Positions 56,907 to 64,000 of a stretch of 64,000 nt of DNA are shown here, piece by piece. Positions within the stretch are counted from its first letter, which is position 1. Each line of letters opens with the position of its first letter. The DNA is from Saccharicrinis sp963666825 (GTDB lineage Bacteria; Bacteroidota; Bacteroidia; Bacteroidales; Marinilabiliaceae): positions 6,138,001 through 6,202,000 of the forward strand of contig OY763044.2 in the NCBI GenBank assembly GCA_963666825.2. The letters are read 5' to 3'. Under the pieces are notes generated by a model. The model did not search any database. It was given only the letters and a program-made list of their open reading frames with translations, and was not told the origin of the DNA. Position numbers and translations under genes: made by a program.

Positions 56907-56974
56907 GTTGGGCGTAATAGTAAAGTCTGTGATTTTGATTGAAGCTGGTATGTAAAAACAGACTATTAGATGAG

Positions 56975-57054
56975 AGATCAGAGATAATAGACTGAAAAAA
57001 TATTGAATAGAATGTTAGAATAGATAGAGTCTTTAAGTCTCTTATCTAAGATCT
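56975..57054. repeat. Long imperfect hairpin between 23S and 5S
   Basis: The segment 56975-56993 (AGATCAGAGATAATAGACT) matches the reverse complement of 57036-57054 at 16 of 19 positions. The GAGAGAT/AGAGATAA wording resembles the element at 10450-10500, suggesting a dispersed repeat. Confidence 0.6.
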
Positions 57055-57070
57055 AAAAATCTAGAAAGAC

Positions 57071-57180
<110 letters not shown>

Positions 57181-57188
57181 CTTTAAAT

Positions 57189-57224
57189 AAAAGAGCAATC
57201 GAACAAGTTTCGGTTGCTCTTTTT
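57189..57224 (+). terminator. Terminator of the rRNA operon
   Basis: A 14-bp stem AAAGAGCAATCGAA / TTCGGTTGCTCTTT (one T-G pair) with a 5-base loop runs into TTTTGC directly after 5S. Confidence 0.9.
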
Positions 57225-57408
57225 GCGTTTATAGGAGTTTGTTATTGTCTACATTCAAGTTCCAAAGGTGTAATAATGGATCATTCACAATATTTATTGG
57301 TGTTTGGACACAGTTGGCAGATTCAGGATCATGCAAAATATTGGGGTCTACTAAAAAAAGTGATTATTTTGCTGTTAAATAGAAACAGAAAATAAAACAA
57401 GGAATAAA

Positions 57409-57795
57409 TTGGACGAAGTATTATCCCAGGAGCTACTAGCTCTATTTCTCCCAGAAGGCATATTAGATTATTTTGAGATAGTATCATACGAAAAAAGTTC
57501 AAGCGGAAAGACCATATATGATTCTCAATTAGTATTAAGTTTACACGAAAAAGACATAATTCCAACGGAGTATAAAACTTTACAATATAAATCCTGTGGC
57601 TTTATGGAGCCACGATATATAGTAGATTATCCTATTCGAAATATGCTAGTAAAACTTAAGGTAAGACGAAGGCGCTGGGAAATTATAATTGAAGGAGAAA
57701 ATAAAAAAGTAAGTAGAGATTGGGAAGTAATTGCACAGGGTACACGTATGAGTGAGGAGTATGCTGCTTTTTTAAATGAAATTAGTAGATTCTAA
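57409..57795 (+). CDS. ISAon1-type transposase N-terminal region protein
   Basis: The 128-residue protein opens from a TTG at 57409 and carries the N-terminal module of these transposases: LFLPEGILDYFEIVSYEKSS, LSLHEKDIIP, KLKVRRRRWE, and the C-terminal SEEYAAFLNEISRF. In intact elements it lies directly before the DDE ORF with a short overlap, as here (20 bp). This half seems intact, but without a working partner it should be inert. Confidence 0.8.
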   Translation: MDEVLSQELLALFLPEGILDYFEIVSYEKSSSGKTIYDSQLVLSLHEKDIIPTEYKTLQYKSCGFMEPRYIVDYPIRNMLVKLKVRRRRWEIIIEGENKKVSRDWEVIAQGTRMSEEYAAFLNEISRF

Positions 57796-58565
57796 TACAA
57801 TAAGCTGTCAAAGTCTTGAAGTATATCTGGGTGTAAGTGGACGAAATTTTCAACGTCAATACAAAAATAATCTGAGTGACTGCAAAGAATGGAGTCAGAA
57901 AGAACATGCTGAAGATTTCCTGGTTTTCCCAAAAAATGTCGGTACTCTCTTTCTTTAGATGAAACTGCCATGTCCAATGGTGAATTGTATACAATAATTA
58001 CTAACAAGGCAAAGAAAGGGAAGAGAGGCTCCATAATTGGTATTTTCAAGGGAACACAAGCTGACGATATTATTAAAATAATTAAGGAAAAGTTTTCAGA
58101 AGAACAACGTTGCTTGGTCAAAGAAGTAACATTAGACATGGCTAACAGCATGAATTTAATTGCCACGAAATGTTTCCCAAAGCACACTACTGTTATTGAT
58201 CGTTTTCATGTTCAAAAATTGGATTGTGAGGCAGTACAGCAGAAACGAATCAACTATAGATGGGAAGCTATTGATCAGGACAATCAATACTATAAACAAG
58301 CCAAAGAAGAAGGAAGGAAATATAAGCCTGATACTTTTGAAAATGGGGATACTTTAAAGCAATTATTGGCGCGAAGTAGGTATCTACTTTTTAAACCTAG
58401 TCATAAATGGACTGAGTCGCAGAAACACAGAGCCAATATATTATTCAATATCTATCCAGAAATAGAACAGGCGTATGATCTCTCCTATCAACTATATCTT
58501 ATATATAGCCGTAATATTACAAAAACAGTTGCTATGACTTACCTTAGTAAACATTATTACTACCG
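57409..58565 (+). mobile_element. Decayed ISAon1-like insertion sequence remnant
   Basis: The stretch holds the N-terminal ORF and a broken DDE transposase ORF of an ISAon1-type element. It lacks the right end: similarity stops at about 58560 in the middle of the transposase, where it abuts a glycosyltransferase gene. The left terminal repeat cannot be fixed because the right one is missing; a possible left end lies near 57335 (GGGGTCTACTAAAAAAAGTG). No target duplication can be seen. Inactive. Confidence 0.8.
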
Positions 58566-58572
58566 GTATTAA
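57776..58572 (+). pseudogene. DDE transposase, frameshifted and 3'-truncated
   Basis: The start (57776) reads well to FPKNVGT, then meets a stop at 57958. A one-base loss at about 57944-57951 explains this: in the next frame the sequence continues as LSLDETAMSNGELYTI, the first catalytic Asp region, and on through LDMANSMNLIA with the second Asp and VIDRFHVQKL. The third catalytic residue (Glu, normally in ASAESFNAKIK) is absent because the element ends near 58560. It is therefore dead twice over. Confidence 0.88.
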
Positions 58573-59469
58573 TAAAGAAACAACTGAAATTGGATATAAT
58601 TTTACTAGTTTCCGTTTGTTATTACTATTTTTAAAGTATAGAACAAATACTGCAGTAGTTGCTAATATAAGTAATACAGTTAAAATATAATTTATTTTTG
58701 AATCTCTGATGCTATAATTTCCTGTGTAAAATATGTACACAATGTTTTTAATTATTCGAACTATAGTGCTTGATGTGTCCCCAATGTTATCATTTTTAAT
58801 TGCTAGTTGTTCAAAGAATATATGAATCCATGGTAGAAAAGAAATAGTAGGAATCAATGCAAAAAGGGATATTTGTTTTAATGACTTTCTATTCCTACTT
58901 AATAAAGATATATATAAAATGAGATGTATAATGGCTACACCTATAACAGCAAAGTAGTGTGTGTAAAGGGTTGTTATAGTAAATATTATAAAAATTATTG
59001 AGGTTAGTTTTGATTTGACTTTTAAAAAAGCCTTATGTGCATATACTCCTACTAAAAGCAACATTAATTGGGTAAAGGAGTACATTCGAATTTGAAATAT
59101 TTCGTTATAGATGGCAGGAAATAGAATATAAATGGTTATTACAAATAAAGCATATTTTTTATTCCCTATATATTCTGAATAATGGTAGCAAATAATAATA
59201 ACTAAAAAATTAATAATAATATTGAAATGCTTTATCACAATTATTGAACTACCAAAAGTTAAACTAAATAATTTTAAAATTACAAAGTATAGAGGTGGAT
59301 GAGCATCATAACGTAACTCGAAAATCAGATCCTTAAAGTTATAGCCAAAAATTAAAGGTGTTGTTAGTAATTCATCATACCATAAATTCTTTGTTATAAG
59401 TAGAACTGTAGAAAATATAAATACAGGAGAAAGAACCATTTCTACAATGTATTTTTTAAAATAGTTCAT
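58492..59469 (-). pseudogene. Truncated polytopic glycosyltransferase (GT39/ArnT-like GT-C fold)
   Basis: The 325-residue frame starts normally: the first luminal loop has the GT-C acidic motif WYDELLTTPL (Asp-Glu) and DAHPPLYF, then about eight membrane helices follow. Related proteins usually run to 450-550 residues. The last 25 or so residues (from about MFTKVSHSNC on) are read from the transposase remnant, so the true 3' part is lost. The stump may still be made, but is probably non-functional. It follows the LruC gene with a strong hairpin between them. Confidence 0.75.
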
Positions 59470-59493
59470 ATAATATTAGTAATTGACAGTAAT

Positions 59494-59534
59494 AATTAAA
59501 GCCACAATTGCAATTTACAATTGTGGCTTTAATT
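59494..59534 (-). terminator. Long perfect hairpin after the LruC-domain gene
   Basis: A perfect 17-bp stem (59494-59510 with 59518-59534; core AAAGCCACAATTG) with a 7-base loop lies 26 bp past the LruC stop. The tail is T-rich rather than a pure T-run. It would act in either direction. Confidence 0.75.
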
Positions 59535-59559
59535 ATAATTGCCCTATTTTTTAACGTAA

Positions 59560-61377
59560 TTAATATAATTTACTTTCGTCTCTAAAATCACTAGAAGTGT
59601 TGGTATACCAATCAGTATAACTGGTACCATCACTTTCAGCCCATGCCTGGAATTTCAAATATCCTTCTGTAATATCAATTCTCTCTATTGGGTATTTAAA
59701 ATTAGCATCTGGAATATTAATTGCCCATGGAGCACTAAAATCATTGGTGACATAATACATACCTTGAGAAGGATCAGATGCATCATCCCCTAATCCAAAA
59801 AGTGTAGTGTTTGCTAGATCTGTATTCTTATGATCTTGTAAATGTATTTCTACAGAACGATTACCATCTCTTATTATAAAAGGATTAAAAGGAACACTTC
59901 CTAGTGCATCCGGATCAACAGGGCTATTAAATGCTATTTCAAAACTTGTAGTGGATGGAGAAATATAACCTGCCGATTGTATTGTATTAATGAAGTCAGG
60001 ATAATCACCTGAAGGAAATAAATTATATGCATCATAGAAAGCAATGAATACAGCTTTTGATTGCCCTGATTCTAAATAACCATCACCACTTACAGAAGCA
60101 ATATCTGAACGTCTAATTGATGTTGTTGGATTATCATAATTATATAATACAAAACCGAATCCGTTATGATAACTAGCTCCAGTCGCTTTAACAGTAAAAC
60201 TAACTTCAAGAAAAGTTGCCAAACCGGCTGTATTTGTAATTAAATTATATGTATATGCAATAACTACATCATTAAAGTCGTAGTCACCTTTATTTGGCCA
60301 AAGGTCTTCATATACCAAAGTTCCTTCTGAAATATTATTGAATGTTTTATTAGGATCACATGGGTATTCATCAATTCCATCAGGAATTCCATCATTATCG
60401 CAATCCGGTTCTGCACCAGGACATTCTAGGAATCCCAAGTCTCTATTTCCTTCATCAAAGTTTTCATTTATCCTACTTAAGGCGTCGCTTAATTCACTTT
60501 CTTGTCCTGCATATCGGGCAGGGGAGCAATTGCCTAATATTAAGTTTGCCTCTGCTAATAGTTCAGTTACAGTCCATCCTTTATATGTTCCTTCTGTTAT
60601 TACAAGATCTCTCAATGGTGTAGTTGTAGTAGCATAACCCGGAACACCATAATTATTGAACTCAACAGCTAAAGTTACAGCTATAAGCTGACCAGCAAAT
60701 ACACTAATTGATTCAAGATCATTACCTGAAGGATCTATATAAGATTGTGTTAATTGTACAGGCGTTCCTCCTACTGGTAAGAAGTCAACAATGGCTTGTG
60801 CTGAAGTAAATGATATTGTATGCAAACAGCCAATTGTTAATCCATCATCAAATACTTCTTCAAAATACTCGTAAATATCGCTTGCCGCATTATGCTCATT
60901 TGCATTTCCCCATGCTCCCATGGTAAGTGTTTTGTACGTTCCCGCTTCTGTAGTACACTCTTCTTCATTTGCATACTTCAAATTAATGGTTGTACTTTTG
61001 GTTAAATCATTGCTATATATGGCTTTGTCGTTATTAATACAAACTTTCAGTACATTACCTAAACCAGGTATTGAATTAATAATCGTTAATTCATTTAAAT
61101 ATGTAGGTACAGTTATTGTAGTTTCTAATTTACCAGAACCATCAAGTAGCCCTTTATATACACGTTCACCTGTCGTTGAATTAAAAACTGAAATAGCTTT
61201 GTTTTCTATATCAGTTAAAGCGTTTGTAATTGAAAATGTTAAATCAACTTCTTTGGTTGTATTGTAATCAAATGTTGAATTCTGTACTTGAGCACTTTCC
61301 TGAACAGAAGCATCTTTTTCACATGAATAGGTAATTACTAAAAAAAGTGTGATTAAAATCAAATAGTATTTTCTCAT
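59560..61377 (-). CDS. LruC-domain (DUF4842) surface lipoprotein
   Basis: The 605-residue protein has a lipoprotein signal (ending TYSC, C19). The N-terminal half is beta-rich (carboxypeptidase-regulatory-like part at about 45-110, then an unrecognised domain up to 310). At about 325-340 comes a thrombospondin-3-like calcium loop (DCDNDGIPDGIDEYP), followed by the LruC/DUF4842 domain (YEDLWPNKGDYDFNDVVIAY) to the end. Family members are outer-surface proteins of unknown role. The C-terminus (IDITEGYLKFQAWAESDG) is also typical. Confidence 0.88.
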   Translation of the reverse strand: MRKYYLILITLFLVITYSCEKDASVQESAQVQNSTFDYNTTKEVDLTFSITNALTDIENKAISVFNSTTGERVYKGLLDGSGKLETTITVPTYLNELTIINSIPGLGNVLKVCINNDKAIYSNDLTKSTTINLKYANEEECTTEAGTYKTLTMGAWGNANEHNAASDIYEYFEEVFDDGLTIGCLHTISFTSAQAIVDFLPVGGTPVQLTQSYIDPSGNDLESISVFAGQLIAVTLAVEFNNYGVPGYATTTTPLRDLVITEGTYKGWTVTELLAEANLILGNCSPARYAGQESELSDALSRINENFDEGNRDLGFLECPGAEPDCDNDGIPDGIDEYPCDPNKTFNNISEGTLVYEDLWPNKGDYDFNDVVIAYTYNLITNTAGLATFLEVSFTVKATGASYHNGFGFVLYNYDNPTTSIRRSDIASVSGDGYLESGQSKAVFIAFYDAYNLFPSGDYPDFINTIQSAGYISPSTTSFEIAFNSPVDPDALGSVPFNPFIIRDGNRSVEIHLQDHKNTDLANTTLFGLGDDASDPSQGMYYVTNDFSAPWAINIPDANFKYPIERIDITEGYLKFQAWAESDGTSYTDWYTNTSSDFRDESKLY

Positions 61378-62199
61378 AGCTAATGTGTTTAAATGTTTTA
61401 CTAGCCAACAAATTACGTAATAATTATAGTGTGTTGAATACTAAATGTGACTAGCATATTATTAATTTACATTAACCATAATGAATTAATGATAAAACTA
61501 TCCTATCTAGCTCATATTAAAACTAGAATACGCATTGCTTTAGCATTTTACCAGTAAGGCTTTTTTGATGTTAAATCAATGTTTATAACAGAAAATTAAT
61601 AGAATGATGGTTTTTTATCTCATAAATATTCACGTTTAAAAAGTAATATGAACGATTAGTGGAATAACATTTTAGCAACAAAAGAGTAAATATATATTTG
61701 TTATAGAAATTGAAAAGCAAATTTCTTATTTAATTAAAATAAAAATAGTTTAAGTGAACTTATTTCTAGTAATATCATTATAGGTTATTTTAGTTATAAG
61801 AGCGTATCTATTTTAATTTTTTCAAAACTTGCCAATATGTGGTTGAGGTGGCGAAGCATAGCAAAAAGATAAGGATTAACCAAAATTAATTAATTAAAGT
61901 TTATTGATTCTTTTGATGTACAAATAAAAACATAATATCAAAAATAGTGTAATAAGCTTATACAAGATTTGTCGAATCTTTTATAGTAAACTAGAATAGC
62001 ATATACTGAGTATATTTTTTATAATAATTAAAAATAGTTTTTTTAATAAAAATTATTGTGCTTTAAGCCTTATATAATAATACTTGTTAAGTATCGTGAT
62101 TATGCTTGTTCTATTTTTTCTATCAATATTAGATGCCTAATGAATAATGTAATCAGGTATATTTTATTTTGTAGTCATTAATAAGATTAAATTAAATTT
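61378..62199. other. Long gene-free AT-rich region
   Basis: These 822 bp are strongly AT-rich and hold stop codons in all frames. No tRNA, terminator or IS end was recognised. It lies between the LruC gene (minus) and the TubC/thioesterase gene (plus), so it contains two divergent promoters that cannot be pinpointed. Its composition and position between accessory genes fit an insertion boundary. Confidence 0.6.
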
Positions 62200-63180
62200 A
62201 TGTATTCAGATTTTCATAAAGAGTTAAAAAATAAAGACATTGAGATTTCTTTTAATGGAGGGAAACTTAAATATAGTGGACCTGCAGAAAATATAAATGA
62301 GGAGTTAATTAGTAAATTAAAAAAATACAAACAGAATCTTATCAAGGACTATTGGCCTAAGGACTGTTTTCATATTATGCCTATTAATACAGAAGGCAAC
62401 AAAACGCCGCTTGTTTTGTTGCACATCGGAGATTTTACAGATGCTGCTAAAAGCATCGATAAAGATCGTCCAATTTATGGAATGTATCATATAGGATCGG
62501 AAGGAGAGACCATAAAATATAGAACGGTAGAAGATTTTGCAGATGAATATATCAGACAGCTACTGAAAATAATACCAGATGGTCCTTTATACCTCGGAGG
62601 TATGTCCATGGGAGGAATAATTGCGTACGAAATGGCAACTCGCCTTATCAAAATGGGCCGTGAGGTATCAATGTTAATAATTGGTGATGCTGCACTACCT
62701 AATTTTTTAGGAAACGAAAAATATAATTGGATTACAAAAGGTAAGGTATTTCAAGAAAAATTGAAATGGATTACCAAAATCAAGGTTATACATATAACCT
62801 ATAACGTAATAAGGAGGGTTTATAATTATATTAAGTATTTCTGCTCAACTTTAAAAATAAAGCTATCCCCATCTGTATATTATAAAATGAATTTTTGGGA
62901 AAGGACACAATATCAGATTTTTAGATATGAAATAATAGCAAAAAAATATAAGCCTAAAACTTTATTTAAGAATAAGGTACTCCTTATAAAAGCTAAGGAA
63001 AATGAATTAACTTCACAATTTTTTGGATGGAAAAATGTATGTAAGGATATTTCATTATTTTCTTTTGATGGAGACCATATGGCAATGTTTTACAATAGCA
63101 AAATATCAAATCTAATAAAGATAAAGATTCAAGACTGGATAGCAAATAATGAAAAGCAGAAAGTCTTTTCTAATAATTAA
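62200..63180 (+). CDS. TubC-docking/thioesterase protein of a putative peptide synthesis cluster
   Basis: Residues about 1-52 match the TubC N-terminal docking domain of nonribosomal peptide synthetases (LKNKDIEISFNGGKLKYSGP, then INEELISKLKKYKQNLI). The remainder (about 68-320) is a thioesterase-type alpha/beta hydrolase: LVLLHIG, the nucleophile elbow GMSMG with S136, an acid in GDAAL (D163) and a late His in GDGDHMAMF-like GDHMAM. In known systems a TubC domain starts a synthetase subunit and a thioesterase ends it, so the direct fusion with no adenylation or carrier domain is odd. An acyltransferase gene follows after 34 bp. Confidence 0.82.
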   Translation: MYSDFHKELKNKDIEISFNGGKLKYSGPAENINEELISKLKKYKQNLIKDYWPKDCFHIMPINTEGNKTPLVLLHIGDFTDAAKSIDKDRPIYGMYHIGSEGETIKYRTVEDFADEYIRQLLKIIPDGPLYLGGMSMGGIIAYEMATRLIKMGREVSMLIIGDAALPNFLGNEKYNWITKGKVFQEKLKWITKIKVIHITYNVIRRVYNYIKYFCSTLKIKLSPSVYYKMNFWERTQYQIFRYEIIAKKYKPKTLFKNKVLLIKAKENELTSQFFGWKNVCKDISLFSFDGDHMAMFYNSKISNLIKIKIQDWIANNEKQKVFSNN

Positions 63181-63214
63181 TATTTGCTTTTAATTACATC
63201 GATATATTACTTAT

Positions 63215-64000
63215 ATGATAAAACCATTAACTTCTTTTCGGTTTTTCTTTGCAATGATGGTATTTTCTCATCATTTGATGTTTGTTATAGACCAAAATAG
63301 CACGGATTTATTGAAATTTTATCATAAATTTCTACATGAAGGGTATTTAGGTGTTGGTTTCTTTTTTATTCTAAGTGGTTACATTCTATCGCACGCTTAT
63401 TATAATATTTTTCAAAATAATAAATTTAATACAATTTCGTTTTATTTTAATAGACTCGCCCGAATCTATCCAACACACTTTCTTACCTTAATATTAGCTT
63501 TACCTTTTTCTTTTAAATTTTTTGAAATTTCCATATGGCAATGGTTATCTCGATTTTTTGAAAATTTGATACTAATACAAAGTTTTAACCCTAATTTGTC
63601 TCATTATTTTTCATTTAACGTGGTAGCCTGGAGTATTTCTGACGAAATGTTTTTTTATTTATTATTTCCATTTATACTGAAGTTTATTTTGAGCTTAAAA
63701 AAAATACAAACATATCTTGTCGTTGGGGGAATGAGTATAATAATATTAAGTTTAATGTATATTACAGATAATTCATATCATCATTATCTGTTTTATATAA
63801 ACCCTATATTCAGACTAGCAGATTTTATTATTGGGATTATATTGTTTCGATTATTTTCAAAAATGGAAATTACGTCTATAAAAAAAGCCACACACTTGGA
63901 ACTCTTATCTGTAATAATATTGACTTTATTTTACAGCATTTCAAATTTTATTCCGCAAGTTTTAAGACTTTCTATTTTTTATTGGCTTCCAATTTCTTTT
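63215..64000 (+). CDS. Acyltransferase 3 (OafA/YrhL-like), cut by the right window edge
   Basis: An ATG at 63215 opens a frame that stays open to the window end (262 codons, no stop). The protein is polytopic with the acyltransferase-3 start SFRFFFAMMVFSHHL, where the His pair is the conserved catalytic-region motif, then GVGFFFILSGYIL, FYFNRLARIYPTHF and AWSISDEMFFYLLFPF. Such enzymes add acetyl or other acyl groups to sugars, lipids or peptides. The C-terminal part (usually about 100 residues more) is missing. It is probably co-transcribed with the TubC/thioesterase gene. Confidence 0.9.
   Translation, partial: MIKPLTSFRFFFAMMVFSHHLMFVIDQNSTDLLKFYHKFLHEGYLGVGFFFILSGYILSHAYYNIFQNNKFNTISFYFNRLARIYPTHFLTLILALPFSFKFFEISIWQWLSRFFENLILIQSFNPNLSHYFSFNVVAWSISDEMFFYLLFPFILKFILSLKKIQTYLVVGGMSIIILSLMYITDNSYHHYLFYINPIFRLADFIIGIILFRLFSKMEITSIKKATHLELLSVIILTLFYSISNFIPQVLRLSIFYWLPISF

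Noticed and set aside
57925..57960. Programmed -1 frameshift at the AAAAAA run in the transposase
   Set aside because: The original frame still matches the family past the A-run (FPKNVGT); the break lies later at about 57944-57951 and looks like a one-base deletion. The third catalytic residue is missing as well.
57782..58187. Minus-strand frames across the IS remnant
   Set aside because: They are shadows of the transposase coding strand, with low-complexity hydrophobic translations.

Overview
The window is AT-rich chromosome of a member of the Bacteroidota, most likely a marine-type relative of the Marinilabiliales/Bacteroidales. The evidence is several genes preceded by a TAnnTTTG (-7) box, a 16S rRNA gene ending in the Bacteroidota-style CACCTCCTTTCT, type IX secretion (T9SS) genes and cargo, a complete Na+-translocating NADH:quinone reductase (nqrABCDEF), AMP nucleosidase, a DUF6261 protein and LytS/LytTR regulators. 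Apart from an IS remnant it reads as core chromosome up to about 57 kb, then turns accessory.

Layout. 0-11.8 kb: delta-1-pyrroline-5-carboxylate dehydrogenase, orphan and paired LytTR regulators, a 41-bp tandem repeat block, an AraC-type membrane regulator with TPRs, and a T9SS plug-type protein. 11.9-24.4 kb: nqrABCDEF, a giant AsmA-like protein with a DsbA-like thioredoxin and a Cys-rich lipoprotein, a T9SS-secreted protein, and apbE, whose product places FMN on NqrB and NqrC. 24.4-36 kb: mostly minus-strand housekeeping genes (aminotransferase IV, GmhB-like phosphatase, rhomboid protease, holA, amn, recR) with envelope proteins (two TPR-PD40 paralogues, a GT2). 36-44.7 kb: a solute symporter, then a nine-gene plus-strand cluster combining YbjN/YjfI-like, PspA, DUF4178, a Ser-rich DUF1190-like protein, double DUF350, spermidine synthase-like, a minimal SpeD-like protein, a PH domain protein and a K+ channel. 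44.7-51.7 kb: fused E1 alpha/beta 2-oxoacid dehydrogenase, a WD40 protein, rsgA and a histidine kinase. 51.7-57.2 kb: an rRNA operon (16S-23S-5S) with four tandem promoters and no tRNA in the spacer. 57.3-64 kb: a decayed ISAon1-like transposase fused into a truncated membrane glycosyltransferase, a LruC-domain lipoprotein, a long empty AT-rich stretch, then a TubC-docking/thioesterase protein and an acyltransferase-3 gene running off the end.

The system most worth attention is the cluster at 37.8-44.7 kb. Its gene content parallels the enterobacterial yjfI-J-K-L-M(-yjfC) PspA locus, but here the polyamine enzymes are a membrane spermidine synthase homologue and a small AdoMet decarboxylase-like protein, followed by a lipid- or peptide-binding PH domain and a gated K+ channel. 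This looks like an envelope-stress module that couples polyamine chemistry to membrane integrity and ion flux. The second is the TubC/thioesterase pair at the right edge, which may open a nonribosomal-peptide-like cluster outside the window.
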